From Pseudanabaena frigida (lineage in GTDB: Bacteria > Cyanobacteriota > Cyanobacteriia > Pseudanabaenales > Pseudanabaenaceae): DNA of 64,000 nucleotides. Every line of letters begins with the position of its first letter. The stretch's first letter is position 1. A model generated the notes under the pieces. The model saw only the letters and a list, made by a program, of their open reading frames with translations. It was not told the origin of the DNA and searched no databases. This document shows positions 35,118-45,400 of this stretch, piece after piece. The position numbers were made by a program, and so were the translations under genes. Location: contig QBML01000024.1 in the NCBI GenBank assembly GCA_003242085.1, forward strand, positions 19,546 to 83,545, read 5' to 3'.

Positions 35118-37880
35118 ATGAACTCTTTGCCCAGAGATATTCTGTCCGCAATCTCTCGCTATCCTCCGATCGTTGCGCCAGAGCTAAATGTGATCGAGGC
35201 GATCGCGCTGATGGACAAAACTGGCTCTAGTTATGCACTAGTCGGCAAAGAGAATTTTGCTCGGGGGATGGGAATACTGACGGAGCGAGATATTATTCGC
35301 CTTAACTCCCAACGATTACCATTAGACCAATTATCCGTTTGGGCGGTGATGAGTCATCCAGTTGTGGCGCTCCAAATTTCAGAACTTACTGATATTAATG
35401 CCGTGATTCTGCTATTTCAAGAGCATTCTGTGCGGCACTTACTTGTACTAGAGGGCGATCGCTTAGTCGGACTACTAGAAAAAGAAAACTTAACTGAGCT
35501 ATTAGCTAGGCAAGTTCGAGCATTCGCTCAAAATCCGATCGCCCAAACCCAGAATCATTTAGAAATAGGTAATCGCCAAACAGAAGATGCCAAGTTTTGG
35601 GCAAGCGAACAACGTTCGCAAAAATTATTTGATGCTCTCCCTAAGATATCGGTACAGGGCTATAGCAGCGATCGCCAAGTAATTTATTGGAATGATGCAA
35701 GTGAAAAAATCTATGGCTATACCTCCGATGAAGCCCTCGGTCAAAATCTGGAGAACCTGATTATTCCTCCCGCAATGCGCCAAGATGTCATTAATTTTAT
35801 AGAAGCTTGGGTAAATGGGGGAGAGCCTATTCCTGCTAGTGAGTTAACCCTAATGGCAAAAGATGGATCTGATGTGCATGTCTACTCTAGCCATGTTTTA
35901 CTCAATAACTCAAGGAATGAGCCAGAACTATACTGCGTTGATATTGATTTGAGCGATCATAGACAAACTGAAGCTGCACTCAAGCAAAGTGAATTCCAAA
36001 GTCGAGCAATTTTAGCGGTAATTCCCGATGTTATGTTTCGGGTGGGGGCTGATGGAATTTGTCGTGGGTTTGTTCAAAATCGAGATTTTGGGATATTACC
36101 ATTGGATGCCGATCCCACTGGTAAATTGATAGCAGATCTGATGTCAGAAGAGATTGCCAATCAACAGTTGTACTATCTGCAACAAGCATTGCTGACGGGG
36201 GAGTTACAGGTGTATGAGCAGCAAATCCAAATCGACGATCGCCTGCAAGATGAGGAGGTCAGAGTCGTCAAGAGTGGTGATGATGAAGTGCTATTTATGA
36301 TCCGTAATATTAGCGATCGCAAGCAGTCCGAAGCGGCCCTCAAACAAAGCGAAATGACTAACCGCACAATTATCGAGACAATACCAGATCTCTTAATTCA
36401 AATGGATATGGAGGGACGATACCTCAGGATGCTTGCAGGTAGTGGTGTTCGGGTTATACCTTCTAACCCGTCTGATCAGCCAGAAGTCAACAATGGTTTA
36501 CCAGCCGATTTAGCAGAACAGCGATTGTATTATGCCAAGCAAGCGATCGAAACTGGTAGCTTACAGATATACGAACAGATTTTTACCGTTGAGGATGAGC
36601 AACGTTATGAAGAAGTGCGGATTGCTCCTCTCAATGGTCGGGAAGTATTGATCATTATTCGAGATATTACGGATGCTAAACAAGTTGAATTTGAGCGATC
36701 GCTAAATGAAGAACTGATCCGTGCAACTCGACTCAAAGATGAATTTCTAGCTAACATGAGTCACGAACTCCGCACGCCTCTTAATGCCATCCTTGGTATG
36801 ACCGAATCACTCGTCGAACAAATTTATGGGGACATTAATGAACGACAAATTAAAGCATTACAGACCATTGAGAAAAGCGGTTCCCATTTACTAGAGTTGA
36901 TTAACGATATTCTGGATGTTGCTAAGATTGAATCTGGTCAAATGGAACTTGATTGCCGTCCTACCGCCGTAGTTCCACTTTGCCAATCCAGTCTTGCTTT
37001 TGTCAGGCAGCAGGCGATCTCCAAACGCATCCAGATCGAGACTCAATGGCAAAATAATCTGCCTGATGTATTAGTAGATGAACGGCGAATGCGCCAAGTC
37101 TTGATCAACCTACTGAGTAATGCTGTCAAATTCACTGCGGATGGTGGACAAATCACTGTAGAAGTCGCTCTCACCTCACAGGAAGATCCTCTTTTAGGAA
37201 TGCGGAATCATCTGCAAATTGCGATCGCCGATACAGGCATCGGGATATCACCAGAAAATATCCATAAACTATTTCAGCCTTTTATTCAAATTGATAGTGC
37301 CCTTAACCGCAAATATCAAGGCACAGGCTTGGGACTAGCCTTAGTGAAACGTATTGTGGAGTTGCATGGTGGTACAGTAGGGTTAAGAAGTGAAGTGGGC
37401 GTGGGTAGTTGCTTTACAATCGTTATTCCCTGTGATGATGTTATACCACTAACTCCTGAACTAGAAAACAAGATCGATCTAAACCGCGCACCCAGTCAAG
37501 CAAATCATGATAACTATTTCTCGATCTTGTTAGCAGAAGACAATGAAGCCAATATTGCGATGCTCTCCGCCTATTTAGAAGCCTACGGCTATCATCTTCT
37601 CTTCGCAAAAAATGGGCTGGAGGCGATCGCTATTGCCCAAAAAGAGCAGCCCGATTTGATTTTGATGGATATTCAAATGCCAATAATGGATGGTTTAGAG
37701 GCAATTCAGAAGATCCGCCAGATTCCCAGCTTAGTGAATGTCCCAATTATTGCACTGACAGCTTTGGCGATGACAGGCGATCGCGATCGTTGTCTTGCCT
37801 CAGGAGCTACTGAATATCTTCCCAAGCCTATCAAACTAAAAGAATTAGTTCAAACGATCCAAAATCTCTTGAATTTCTAA
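35118..37880 (+). CDS. CBS-PAS hybrid histidine kinase
   Basis: I choose the ATG at 35118 (MNSLPRD), 8 nt after AGGGGAG; an upstream TTG would place the start inside the previous gene. The 920-residue protein has a CBS pair (about 1-145), about three PAS units, HisKA (H549 in MSHELRTPLNA), HATPase_c and a receiver (D851). It has no GAF domain, unlike its neighbours. It starts 14 nt after the first kinase stops, so the two are co-transcribed. Confidence 0.87.
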   Translation: MNSLPRDILSAISRYPPIVAPELNVIEAIALMDKTGSSYALVGKENFARGMGILTERDIIRLNSQRLPLDQLSVWAVMSHPVVALQISELTDINAVILLFQEHSVRHLLVLEGDRLVGLLEKENLTELLARQVRAFAQNPIAQTQNHLEIGNRQTEDAKFWASEQRSQKLFDALPKISVQGYSSDRQVIYWNDASEKIYGYTSDEALGQNLENLIIPPAMRQDVINFIEAWVNGGEPIPASELTLMAKDGSDVHVYSSHVLLNNSRNEPELYCVDIDLSDHRQTEAALKQSEFQSRAILAVIPDVMFRVGADGICRGFVQNRDFGILPLDADPTGKLIADLMSEEIANQQLYYLQQALLTGELQVYEQQIQIDDRLQDEEVRVVKSGDDEVLFMIRNISDRKQSEAALKQSEMTNRTIIETIPDLLIQMDMEGRYLRMLAGSGVRVIPSNPSDQPEVNNGLPADLAEQRLYYAKQAIETGSLQIYEQIFTVEDEQRYEEVRIAPLNGREVLIIIRDITDAKQVEFERSLNEELIRATRLKDEFLANMSHELRTPLNAILGMTESLVEQIYGDINERQIKALQTIEKSGSHLLELINDILDVAKIESGQMELDCRPTAVVPLCQSSLAFVRQQAISKRIQIETQWQNNLPDVLVDERRMRQVLINLLSNAVKFTADGGQITVEVALTSQEDPLLGMRNHLQIAIADTGIGISPENIHKLFQPFIQIDSALNRKYQGTGLGLALVKRIVELHGGTVGLRSEVGVGSCFTIVIPCDDVIPLTPELENKIDLNRAPSQANHDNYFSILLAEDNEANIAMLSAYLEAYGYHLLFAKNGLEAIAIAQKEQPDLILMDIQMPIMDGLEAIQKIRQIPSLVNVPIIALTALAMTGDRDRCLASGATEYLPKPIKLKELVQTIQNLLNF

Positions 37881-37914
37881 ATATTTTAGATGTGCCTACC
37901 ACTAGGAGAACAAG

Positions 37915-40900
37915 ATGATCGCAACTAGCCCTCTAATCCATAAAAAATTAATGTCGGCGATCGCTCGCAATCCGCCTTTGGTGTCACCAGATACCACAGT
38001 CATGGCAGCGATCGCAATGATGGGTGAAACTGGTGCAAACTATGTGCTAGTAGTAGAGAATCTATCTGAAAAGAGTGGTTTGAACGGCATTTTGACTGAA
38101 CGAGATATTGTTCGCATTATCATCCAGCCTATACCATTAGACCAGTTGCCAATTCACGCGGTGATGAGTCATCCAGTAGTTGCTATCCAAGAATCTACAT
38201 TTACTGATATTAACGAAGCTCTAGCCCTATTGCAACAGCATCGCATTCGTCATCTGCCTGTGCTGGATGATGGCGATCGCATCGTTGGTTTGCTAGACCA
38301 AAGTGTCTTAATCGAGATGGCTAATCTAGCCGATCGCCAACAATCCGAAGCGACACTACAGCAACTCAACCAAGATTTAGAAAAGAAAGTAGAACAACGG
38401 ACTGCCGCTTTGCAAGCTAGCGAAGCAACTATTCGCACCATGTTGGACGCGATTCCCGATTTATTGCTGCGACTTCAGCGTGATGGTACTTGCTTGGCTT
38501 ACATCAAATCAGGAATTGAGACAGAAAGTTTTCTGCCGATTGTCAATCATATTTCGGAAATCCTACCACCAAAATTGCTCCAGAAACAGTTGCAAGTTAT
38601 CGAGCAAGCAATCACTACAGATGAATTGCAAGTCTATGAGCAGCACTTCCTCAAACAGGATTGCGTAGTCTATGAAGAAGTGAGAATGCTAGCAATTAAC
38701 GATCGAGAAGTTTTGGCAATTGTGCGGGATATTAGCGATCGCAAACTTGCCGAAGCAGCATTACAGCAACTCAACCAAGATCTCGAAGATCGAGTAAAAA
38801 GGCGTACTGCGGCTTTAATGAAGAGTGTGCTGCGTGCAAGCCAAGCACAACAGATAGCCCATCTTGGCGATTGGAATCTAAATCTACACAATCAGAAAGT
38901 GATCTGGTCTGATGAAGTCTTCAAAATTTTTGGGCTTACCCCCGATCGACCACAACCCACCTATGAAGAGTTACTCAACTACTATCCACAGGACGATCGA
39001 GAGCGCCTTACTCATTTCGTAGATAGAGCTATTCAGTATGGGGAATCCTATGCAACAGACCTAAAGATTGTTCGAGCTGATGGTTCTTTTGGCGACATTT
39101 TTGCTCAAGCCGAACCCATCTATGATGAATCAGGAAAGGTGTGTGGATTGTTTGGAATTGTGATGGACATTAGCGATCGCAAAGCCGACCAAGAAGCTCT
39201 AAAACGTAGCGAAGAACGCGCCCATGCCACTCTATTGGCATTACCAGATCTGGTATTTCGTGTTAACGGAGATGGTGAATATATTGACTTTTTAACATCT
39301 CCCCAAGGGAAGAATCTAGTCGATCCTCAACAGGTAATTGGCAAAAGTATTTTTGATTCTTTGCCAGCAGATATCATACCATCGCATTCAGACAATAAAT
39401 ACACGGCTCTTCAGCAAGCACTTACTACGCAAACTTTGCAAACATACGAACAGCAGGTTTGGATTGATGATGAACTTCGTTACGAAGAAGTACGTGTTGC
39501 TCCATGCAACAATAATGAAGTTGTCTTTCTAATCCGCGACATTAGCGATCGCAAACTTGTCGAAAAAGCTCTATTGGAATCTCAACAATTTATTCAAACT
39601 GTGGTTGACACCGTCCCTCTCTCATTATTTTGGAAAAATCGAGAGTCTGTCTATTTAGGATGCAATCAGCAATTTGCCAAAGTGCTTGGGTTGAAATCGG
39701 CTGAAGAGATTATTGGTAAAACTGATTTCGATCTTCCATCGACACAAGCTGAGGCAATCGCCCATCGTGCCGACGATCGGCACATCATGGAATCTGGTCA
39801 AGCCAGACTGGGGATCGAAGAAACGATGACTCTGTCTAATGGTGAACGGCGATGGGTAGAAACCCATAAAGCTCCATTTCGTGATTGGACAGATTATATT
39901 ATTGGTTTAGTAGGTATATCGATGGATATCACTATTCGCCGCCAAAATGAAGCGAGACTAAAATATCAAGCAGAGCAGGAACGCATTCTTGGAGCGATTA
40001 CCCAACGAATGCGATCGTCTCTAGACTTGACAGAGATTCTCAATGCTACCGTTGAGGATGTCCGTGAGGTCTTGCATTCAGACCGAGTGCTGATTTATCA
40101 GTTAAGTTTAGGAGAGTCAAGGTCTGCTCTGGCTGAATCCACTTCGCCAAATTGCTCAACACTTCTGAATATTGTCTTCCCTGAGGATGCTATCTCTCAA
40201 GAGAGCTACGATCGTTATGCCCAAGGAGGTGTGTTTATACTTGGCGATCGCGAAGCAGATAAGCATTTAGTCTCACCCCGTTTGGTTGAATTCCTCACAG
40301 AACTCCAAGTTAGAGCCGCACTCGCAGTTCCTATTATTCAAGATCGAATCCTTTGGGGATTGCTGATTGTGCATCAATGCGACTTTCCACGCCATTGGCA
40401 AGACATAGAAATAAATTTACTCCAACAAATTGCCAACTGGTTGGCGATCGCCATTCAACAAGCCAGTCTCCACGAGCAAATTCAGTCCGAACTATTGGTA
40501 CGACAACAAACAGAAGTAAAGCTAATCAAAAGTAACCAAGAGCTTTCCGTCTTTAATGAAGAACTCGGTCGTGCCACCCGACTGAAGGACGAGTTCTTAG
40601 CTAACATGAGCCATGAACTCCGCACCCCTCTTAATGCCATTTTGGGAATGACTGAAGGTCTACAAGAGAAAGTCTTTGGCGTTATAAATGAGCGCCAACT
40701 CAAAGCATTACAAACCGTAGAACGTAGCAGTAATCATCTTCTGGAGTTAATCAACGATATCCTCGATATCGCCAAAATTGAATCAGGGCAAATGATACTA
40801 GACTTCAACCTCTGTAATATATCTCCACTCTGCCAATCCAGTATTGCCTTCATCAAACAACAAGCGTTGAAAAAACGCATTCAGCTAGAGATTAAACTAC

Positions 40901-41748
40901 AACCAGATCTACCCAGCCTATTAGTGGATGAACGGCGCATCCTTCAGGTATTGATCAATTTACTGAGTAACGCAGTGAAATTTACCCCAGAGGGAGGACG
41001 GATCGCCCTAGAAGTTAACCAACTTCCTCCAGCTCCAATCACTACCGATCTGCCTTTACAAAACTTTTTGCATATTGCTGTGATTGATACAGGTATTGGA
41101 ATCTCACCAGAGAATATTAAGAAGTTATTTCAGCCCTTTATCCAAATCGATAGTGCTCTGAACCGTCAATATGAAGGAACTGGCTTAGGACTAGCCCTAG
41201 TAAAACGGATTGTGGAACTCCACGGCGGCAGGGTAGGGCTAACTAGCGAACTGGGTGTGGGCAGTCGCTTCACAATCGATCTACCCTGTACTCTCGACTT
41301 TTCTGCTTCACCGAAAACGGAGGAAATTGTTAAACTATCCGTTACTCGCGAACTAGGCTCCTCACCAACTAACAAAGCTGTTGCCCAGTCGCCTCTGATC
41401 CTGATCGTAGAAGATAACGAAGCCAATATTAGTACTTTTTCTAGCTATCTTAAGGCAAAGGGATATAACCTGCTGATTGCTAAGGATGGACAAGAAGCAA
41501 TCGATCTTACAAAAAAACATCATCCTGACTTAATTTTGATGGATATTCAAATGCCAGTTATGGATGGACTAGAGGCAACTAAGCAAATTCGTCTCGATCC
41601 TAACTTGGCAAATATTCCGATTATCGCCCTAACTGCGTTGGCAATGGAAGGCGATCGCGAGAAATGTCTAGCAGCAGGAGCTAATGATTATCTGAGCAAG
41701 CCAGTTAAGCTCAAGCAACTAGCTAACATAATTCAACAGTTTCTATAA
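37915..41748 (+). CDS. CBS-PAS-GAF hybrid histidine kinase
   Basis: The 1277-residue protein has a CBS pair (about 5-140), four to five PAS units, a GAF (about 690-850), HisKA (H900), HATPase_c and a receiver (D1210 in LILMDIQMP). A good ribosome-binding site (AGGAGA) precedes the ATG. The GAF has the cyanobacterial framework (DRVLIYQL, ALAVPIIQDRILWGLLIVHQ), but the Cys-His pair is replaced (HLVSPRLVEFL), so covalent bilin attachment is not expected at that site. Coiled-coil linkers (LNQDLEKKVEQRTAAL) join CBS to PAS. It lies 34 nt after the previous kinase in the same operon. Confidence 0.87.
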   Translation: MIATSPLIHKKLMSAIARNPPLVSPDTTVMAAIAMMGETGANYVLVVENLSEKSGLNGILTERDIVRIIIQPIPLDQLPIHAVMSHPVVAIQESTFTDINEALALLQQHRIRHLPVLDDGDRIVGLLDQSVLIEMANLADRQQSEATLQQLNQDLEKKVEQRTAALQASEATIRTMLDAIPDLLLRLQRDGTCLAYIKSGIETESFLPIVNHISEILPPKLLQKQLQVIEQAITTDELQVYEQHFLKQDCVVYEEVRMLAINDREVLAIVRDISDRKLAEAALQQLNQDLEDRVKRRTAALMKSVLRASQAQQIAHLGDWNLNLHNQKVIWSDEVFKIFGLTPDRPQPTYEELLNYYPQDDRERLTHFVDRAIQYGESYATDLKIVRADGSFGDIFAQAEPIYDESGKVCGLFGIVMDISDRKADQEALKRSEERAHATLLALPDLVFRVNGDGEYIDFLTSPQGKNLVDPQQVIGKSIFDSLPADIIPSHSDNKYTALQQALTTQTLQTYEQQVWIDDELRYEEVRVAPCNNNEVVFLIRDISDRKLVEKALLESQQFIQTVVDTVPLSLFWKNRESVYLGCNQQFAKVLGLKSAEEIIGKTDFDLPSTQAEAIAHRADDRHIMESGQARLGIEETMTLSNGERRWVETHKAPFRDWTDYIIGLVGISMDITIRRQNEARLKYQAEQERILGAITQRMRSSLDLTEILNATVEDVREVLHSDRVLIYQLSLGESRSALAESTSPNCSTLLNIVFPEDAISQESYDRYAQGGVFILGDREADKHLVSPRLVEFLTELQVRAALAVPIIQDRILWGLLIVHQCDFPRHWQDIEINLLQQIANWLAIAIQQASLHEQIQSELLVRQQTEVKLIKSNQELSVFNEELGRATRLKDEFLANMSHELRTPLNAILGMTEGLQEKVFGVINERQLKALQTVERSSNHLLELINDILDIAKIESGQMILDFNLCNISPLCQSSIAFIKQQALKKRIQLEIKLQPDLPSLLVDERRILQVLINLLSNAVKFTPEGGRIALEVNQLPPAPITTDLPLQNFLHIAVIDTGIGISPENIKKLFQPFIQIDSALNRQYEGTGLGLALVKRIVELHGGRVGLTSELGVGSRFTIDLPCTLDFSASPKTEEIVKLSVTRELGSSPTNKAVAQSPLILIVEDNEANISTFSSYLKAKGYNLLIAKDGQEAIDLTKKHHPDLILMDIQMPVMDGLEATKQIRLDPNLANIPIIALTALAMEGDREKCLAAGANDYLSKPVKLKQLANIIQQFL

Positions 41749-41960
41749 ATGAAAATAACTAAATAAAATCCTAAAAAAGAAGGAAATACAAATTAAAAAA
41801 ATTCATTTTTAGATTTATGACCACAACAAATCTATGATTTCTTAGGCCTCAGAATCTCCTGATTTTTTGCTGCTAGTATTCCAAATCAGCTTTATGATGT
41901 CTCGATCTAAAATAAAAAACTTATCATTATATATAACTATAGTCGGTTATGTTAGAACAA

Positions 41961-42021
41961 CACCAAAATCTAAAAAAGAGTTGCGGTGATTTGCACCGCA
42001 ACTCTTTTTTAGATTTTGGTG
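41961..42021. repeat. Long perfect hairpin
   Basis: A 28-bp perfect stem (CACCAAAATCTAAAAAAGAG + TTGCGGTG and its complement) has a 5-nt loop. Its layout (an A/T-rich outer arm, then AAAGAG, then a G/C tip) parallels the hairpin at 42340. Confidence 0.9.
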
Positions 42022-42310
42022 CCTTAGAAACAATTTAAGAATTGTCTAGATTCCCCCCAGACGTGTTAAAAGGGTTATTGAGGTGGATTTGTTAGAACTT
42101 TTAACCGCAGAAAGTGATTCTTAGATAGTTCCTTAGCTATAGCTATAAAATCTCACAATCATTGTTGATGTAACTGACCGCTAGGGAGGGATTTCATAAA
42201 GTATTCATCCTAATATTTGGTTCATAAAAATTATTGTTTAAATCATTTTAAATGACTAGAAAATATTTTCACTGACTACTATTTCGAGATTTTTGAATAT
42301 TAATTGCATG

Positions 42311-42426
42311 TATAGCAGTAGCCAATTATGTTTGGACAAACCCAAAACCGAAAAGAGAGTTGCGGCGCTACGCGCCGCAACTCTCTTTTCGGTTTTGGGT
42401 CTTACCTGGAAATGGCTACCGCTATA
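42311..42426. repeat. Nested palindromic element (MITE-like)
   Basis: Terminal inverted repeats TATAGCAGTAGCCA (42311-42324) and TGGCTACCGCTATA (42413-42426) match at 13 of 14 positions. They enclose a perfect 29-bp hairpin with a TAC loop (42340-42400). Nested, near-symmetric inverted repeats of about 115 nt without coding capacity fit a small non-autonomous element. Confidence 0.8.
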
Positions 42427-42454
42427 TTTCACAGATGTTGCTTAGAAAGTGATT

Positions 42455-45400
42455 ATGAACATGGAAAAACATACGCTATCTGAACTAAAGTCGGCAATTG
42501 TTCGTAATCCTTTAGTAGTTACACCTCAGTCAACTGTCATGGAGGCGATCGCTCAAATGAGCAGCGTGCGATCGCAATGTACCGCCAATAAAACCGCAAC
42601 TAGCCAACTTGATGAGATGGCGATAGAAGTACGTTCAAGTTGCGTGTTGGTAATGGAAAATGAGAAAGCGATCGGCATTATGACCGAGCGGGATGTCGTG
42701 CGTCTGAGTGCCGAACAGCAAGCACTCGATCGCCTAGAAATACGTGAAGTAATGACTTCGCCCGCGATCGCTTTGAAAGATTCTGCCTTCACTGATTTTT
42801 TTGCGGCAATTACTCTACTTCAGCAGCAAAAAATTCGGCATTTGACGATCGTGGACGATCGAGATTGCTTGGTGGGAATTGTCACCCACGAAAGTTTGCG
42901 TCAAACCTCACGACCAATTGATTTAATGCGCTTGAGGATTGTGTCTGAGGTGATGACCCATGACGTAGTTTGTGCTACGCCAGATGATTCGATGTTGGCG
43001 ATCGCCAAACTGATGGCAACCCACCACATTAGCTCGGTGATGATTGTAAAAGTGAGCGATCATTCCAGAGAATCCTTGCAAATTCCTCTAGGGATGTTGA
43101 CTGAGCGCGATATTGTGCAATTTCAAGCCTTGGGTCTAGATCTGCAAAGCTGGAAGGCTGAGGCGATGATGAGCAGCCCAGTCTTTGCGGTTAAGTCAGA
43201 GGACTCCCTATGGCTGGTGCATCAAATTATGGAGCAGCACTTCATCCGTCGGCTAGCCGTGACGGGTCAGCAAGGAGAATTATTAGGGCTTGTTACCCAA
43301 ACTAGTTTGCTGCAAGCGCTTAACCCGATCGCACTCTACAATTTGGCGGACGATTTAGAAAAGAAAGTGTTGCGCCTAGAAGCAGAAAAGTTTGCCTTGC
43401 TAGAAAATCGCAACGTGGAATTGGAAAAACAAGTGGAAGCTCGCACGATCGCGCTCAAAGTTAAAGCGGAGCGAGAGAAGTTAGTCTCAAAGATGGCGTT
43501 GCAAATTCGCTCCTCCTTGAGTTTACAGACCATTCTCAATGAAGCTGTGACACAGGTAAGGCAATTATTAGCTTGCGATCGCGTCAATATTTGGCAGTTT
43601 GAAAGCGATTGGCAAGCAAGTGTTGTGGCAGAGTCCACAGACTCAGAATTTTCATTAGTGGGAGCGCGAGTTAACGATACTTGCTTTAAACAAGCAATGT
43701 CTGAAATTTATCGACAAGGAAAAATTCGGGTAGTCTCAGATATCTATGAGACAGAAATGGCAGATTGTCATCGCGAGATGCTGATTCGCATCCATACTCG
43801 CGCTAAGGTAATAGTCCCGATCATCTGCGATGACCAGCTTTGGGGGGTGATGAATATCTCTGAAAGTCAACATCCGCGCATATGGGACGCAGAAGAGATC
43901 GATCTACTCCAAGACATTGCCGTACAGGTAGCGATCGCCATTCAACAAGCCACTACTCACCAACAATTACTAGAAGAACTAATTGAGCGCAAAAAAGTTG
44001 AACTCAGTCTCCAAAAACTCAATCTATTCTTAGAACAAGAGGTCGAAGAACGCACTAAAGCCCTTCGGGCGAGTGAAGCCAACATTCGCGCTATGGTCGA
44101 GGCAATTCCAGATTTACTGCTACGGGTTACCCAAGATGGGGAATGTTTAGACTTTATCAACTCCGATCACCAAGACCAATTTATAAAGATCCATGAGAAT
44201 ATTGCAGAGGTACTGCCACCAGAGTTATTAGCAAAGCAGCTTACGGTGATCAATCAAGCGATTGCTACAGGCGATTTACAAGTATATGAGCATCAATTCT
44301 CTAAACACGATCATTTATGTTTTGAAGAAGTACGGATCGTGCCCATTAATTTAAATGAAGTATTGATTATTGTGCGGGATATCACTAAGCAAAAACAAGT
44401 AGAAGCTGCCTTACATACCAGTGAAACCCGATTTCGTCGGGTATTTGAATCTAACGTCTTAGCGATGGTGTTTGCTAACTTGAGCTGTCAGGTCATTGAC
44501 GCAAATGATCGCTTTTTGGAAATGATGGGCTATAGCCGAGCAGAAATCGAAACCAATCCGATTAATTTGCTAGAGCTAACTCCTCCAAAACACCTCCAGA
44601 AGTCCTTGGATGCGATCGATCATTTGAAGGTGCATGGGAAGATCGAGCCTTGGGAAAAAGTCTACTATCACAAAGATGGACATCCTATTCCCGTCATCGT
44701 TGGTGTTGCCAAGCTCTCTGAGCATGATTATGTGGGCGTGATGGTGGATATTAGCGATCGCAAACAAACTGAAGAAAAATTACTGGCGCTCTCCAATCGC
44801 TTAAGTCTTGCCTTACAAGCAGGGGCGATCGGTACTTGGGAATGGGACTTGATCAATGAAATCAAAAAGTGGGATGAGCGGATGTATGAGATCTACGATT
44901 TACAACACTTAGATCGTCCTTCTACTCATCAAGACTGGCTTGCGCGGCTACATCCTGACGATCTCGAAGCAACCAATCTCGCTCTACAAGCTGCTCTCAA
45001 AGGAGAGAAAGAATATAGTACAGAATTCCGAATTGTACTTTCAGATAATACAATACGTTGGATTTATGGTACGGCTCTAATTCAACGCAATGAAGAGGGC
45101 AAGATCGTCCGCATCACGGGCATTAACCAAGACATCACTGAACGCAAACAAGCACAACAGATCCTAACTGAGACTAATCAAAGACTAGCTTTCTCTAATC
45201 AAGAACTCGCCCGTGCCACACGCCTCAAAGATGAATTTCTCGCTAATATGAGCCATGAACTCCGCACTCCACTCAATGCAATTCTTGGCATCACTGAAGG
45301 ACTACAGGAAGAAGTATTCGGGCTAATTAATCCCCAACAACAGAAAGTCTTACTCACCATTGAACGTAGCGGTAACCATCTCCTAGAGCTAATTAACGAT

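Larger units (their letters stand above)
41749..42454. other. 700-nt spacer with two long hairpin elements
   Basis: There is no coding frame of interest. The spacer separates the third and fourth kinases and contains two long perfect hairpins (41961-42021 and 42340-42400), the second inside a larger inverted repeat (42311-42426). The fourth kinase probably has its own promoter in the last 200 nt. Confidence 0.6.

Noticed and set aside
39960..40480. Bilin-binding GAF in the third CBS kinase
   Set aside because: The GAF framework is present, but the Cys-His pair is replaced by other residues at the attachment position.
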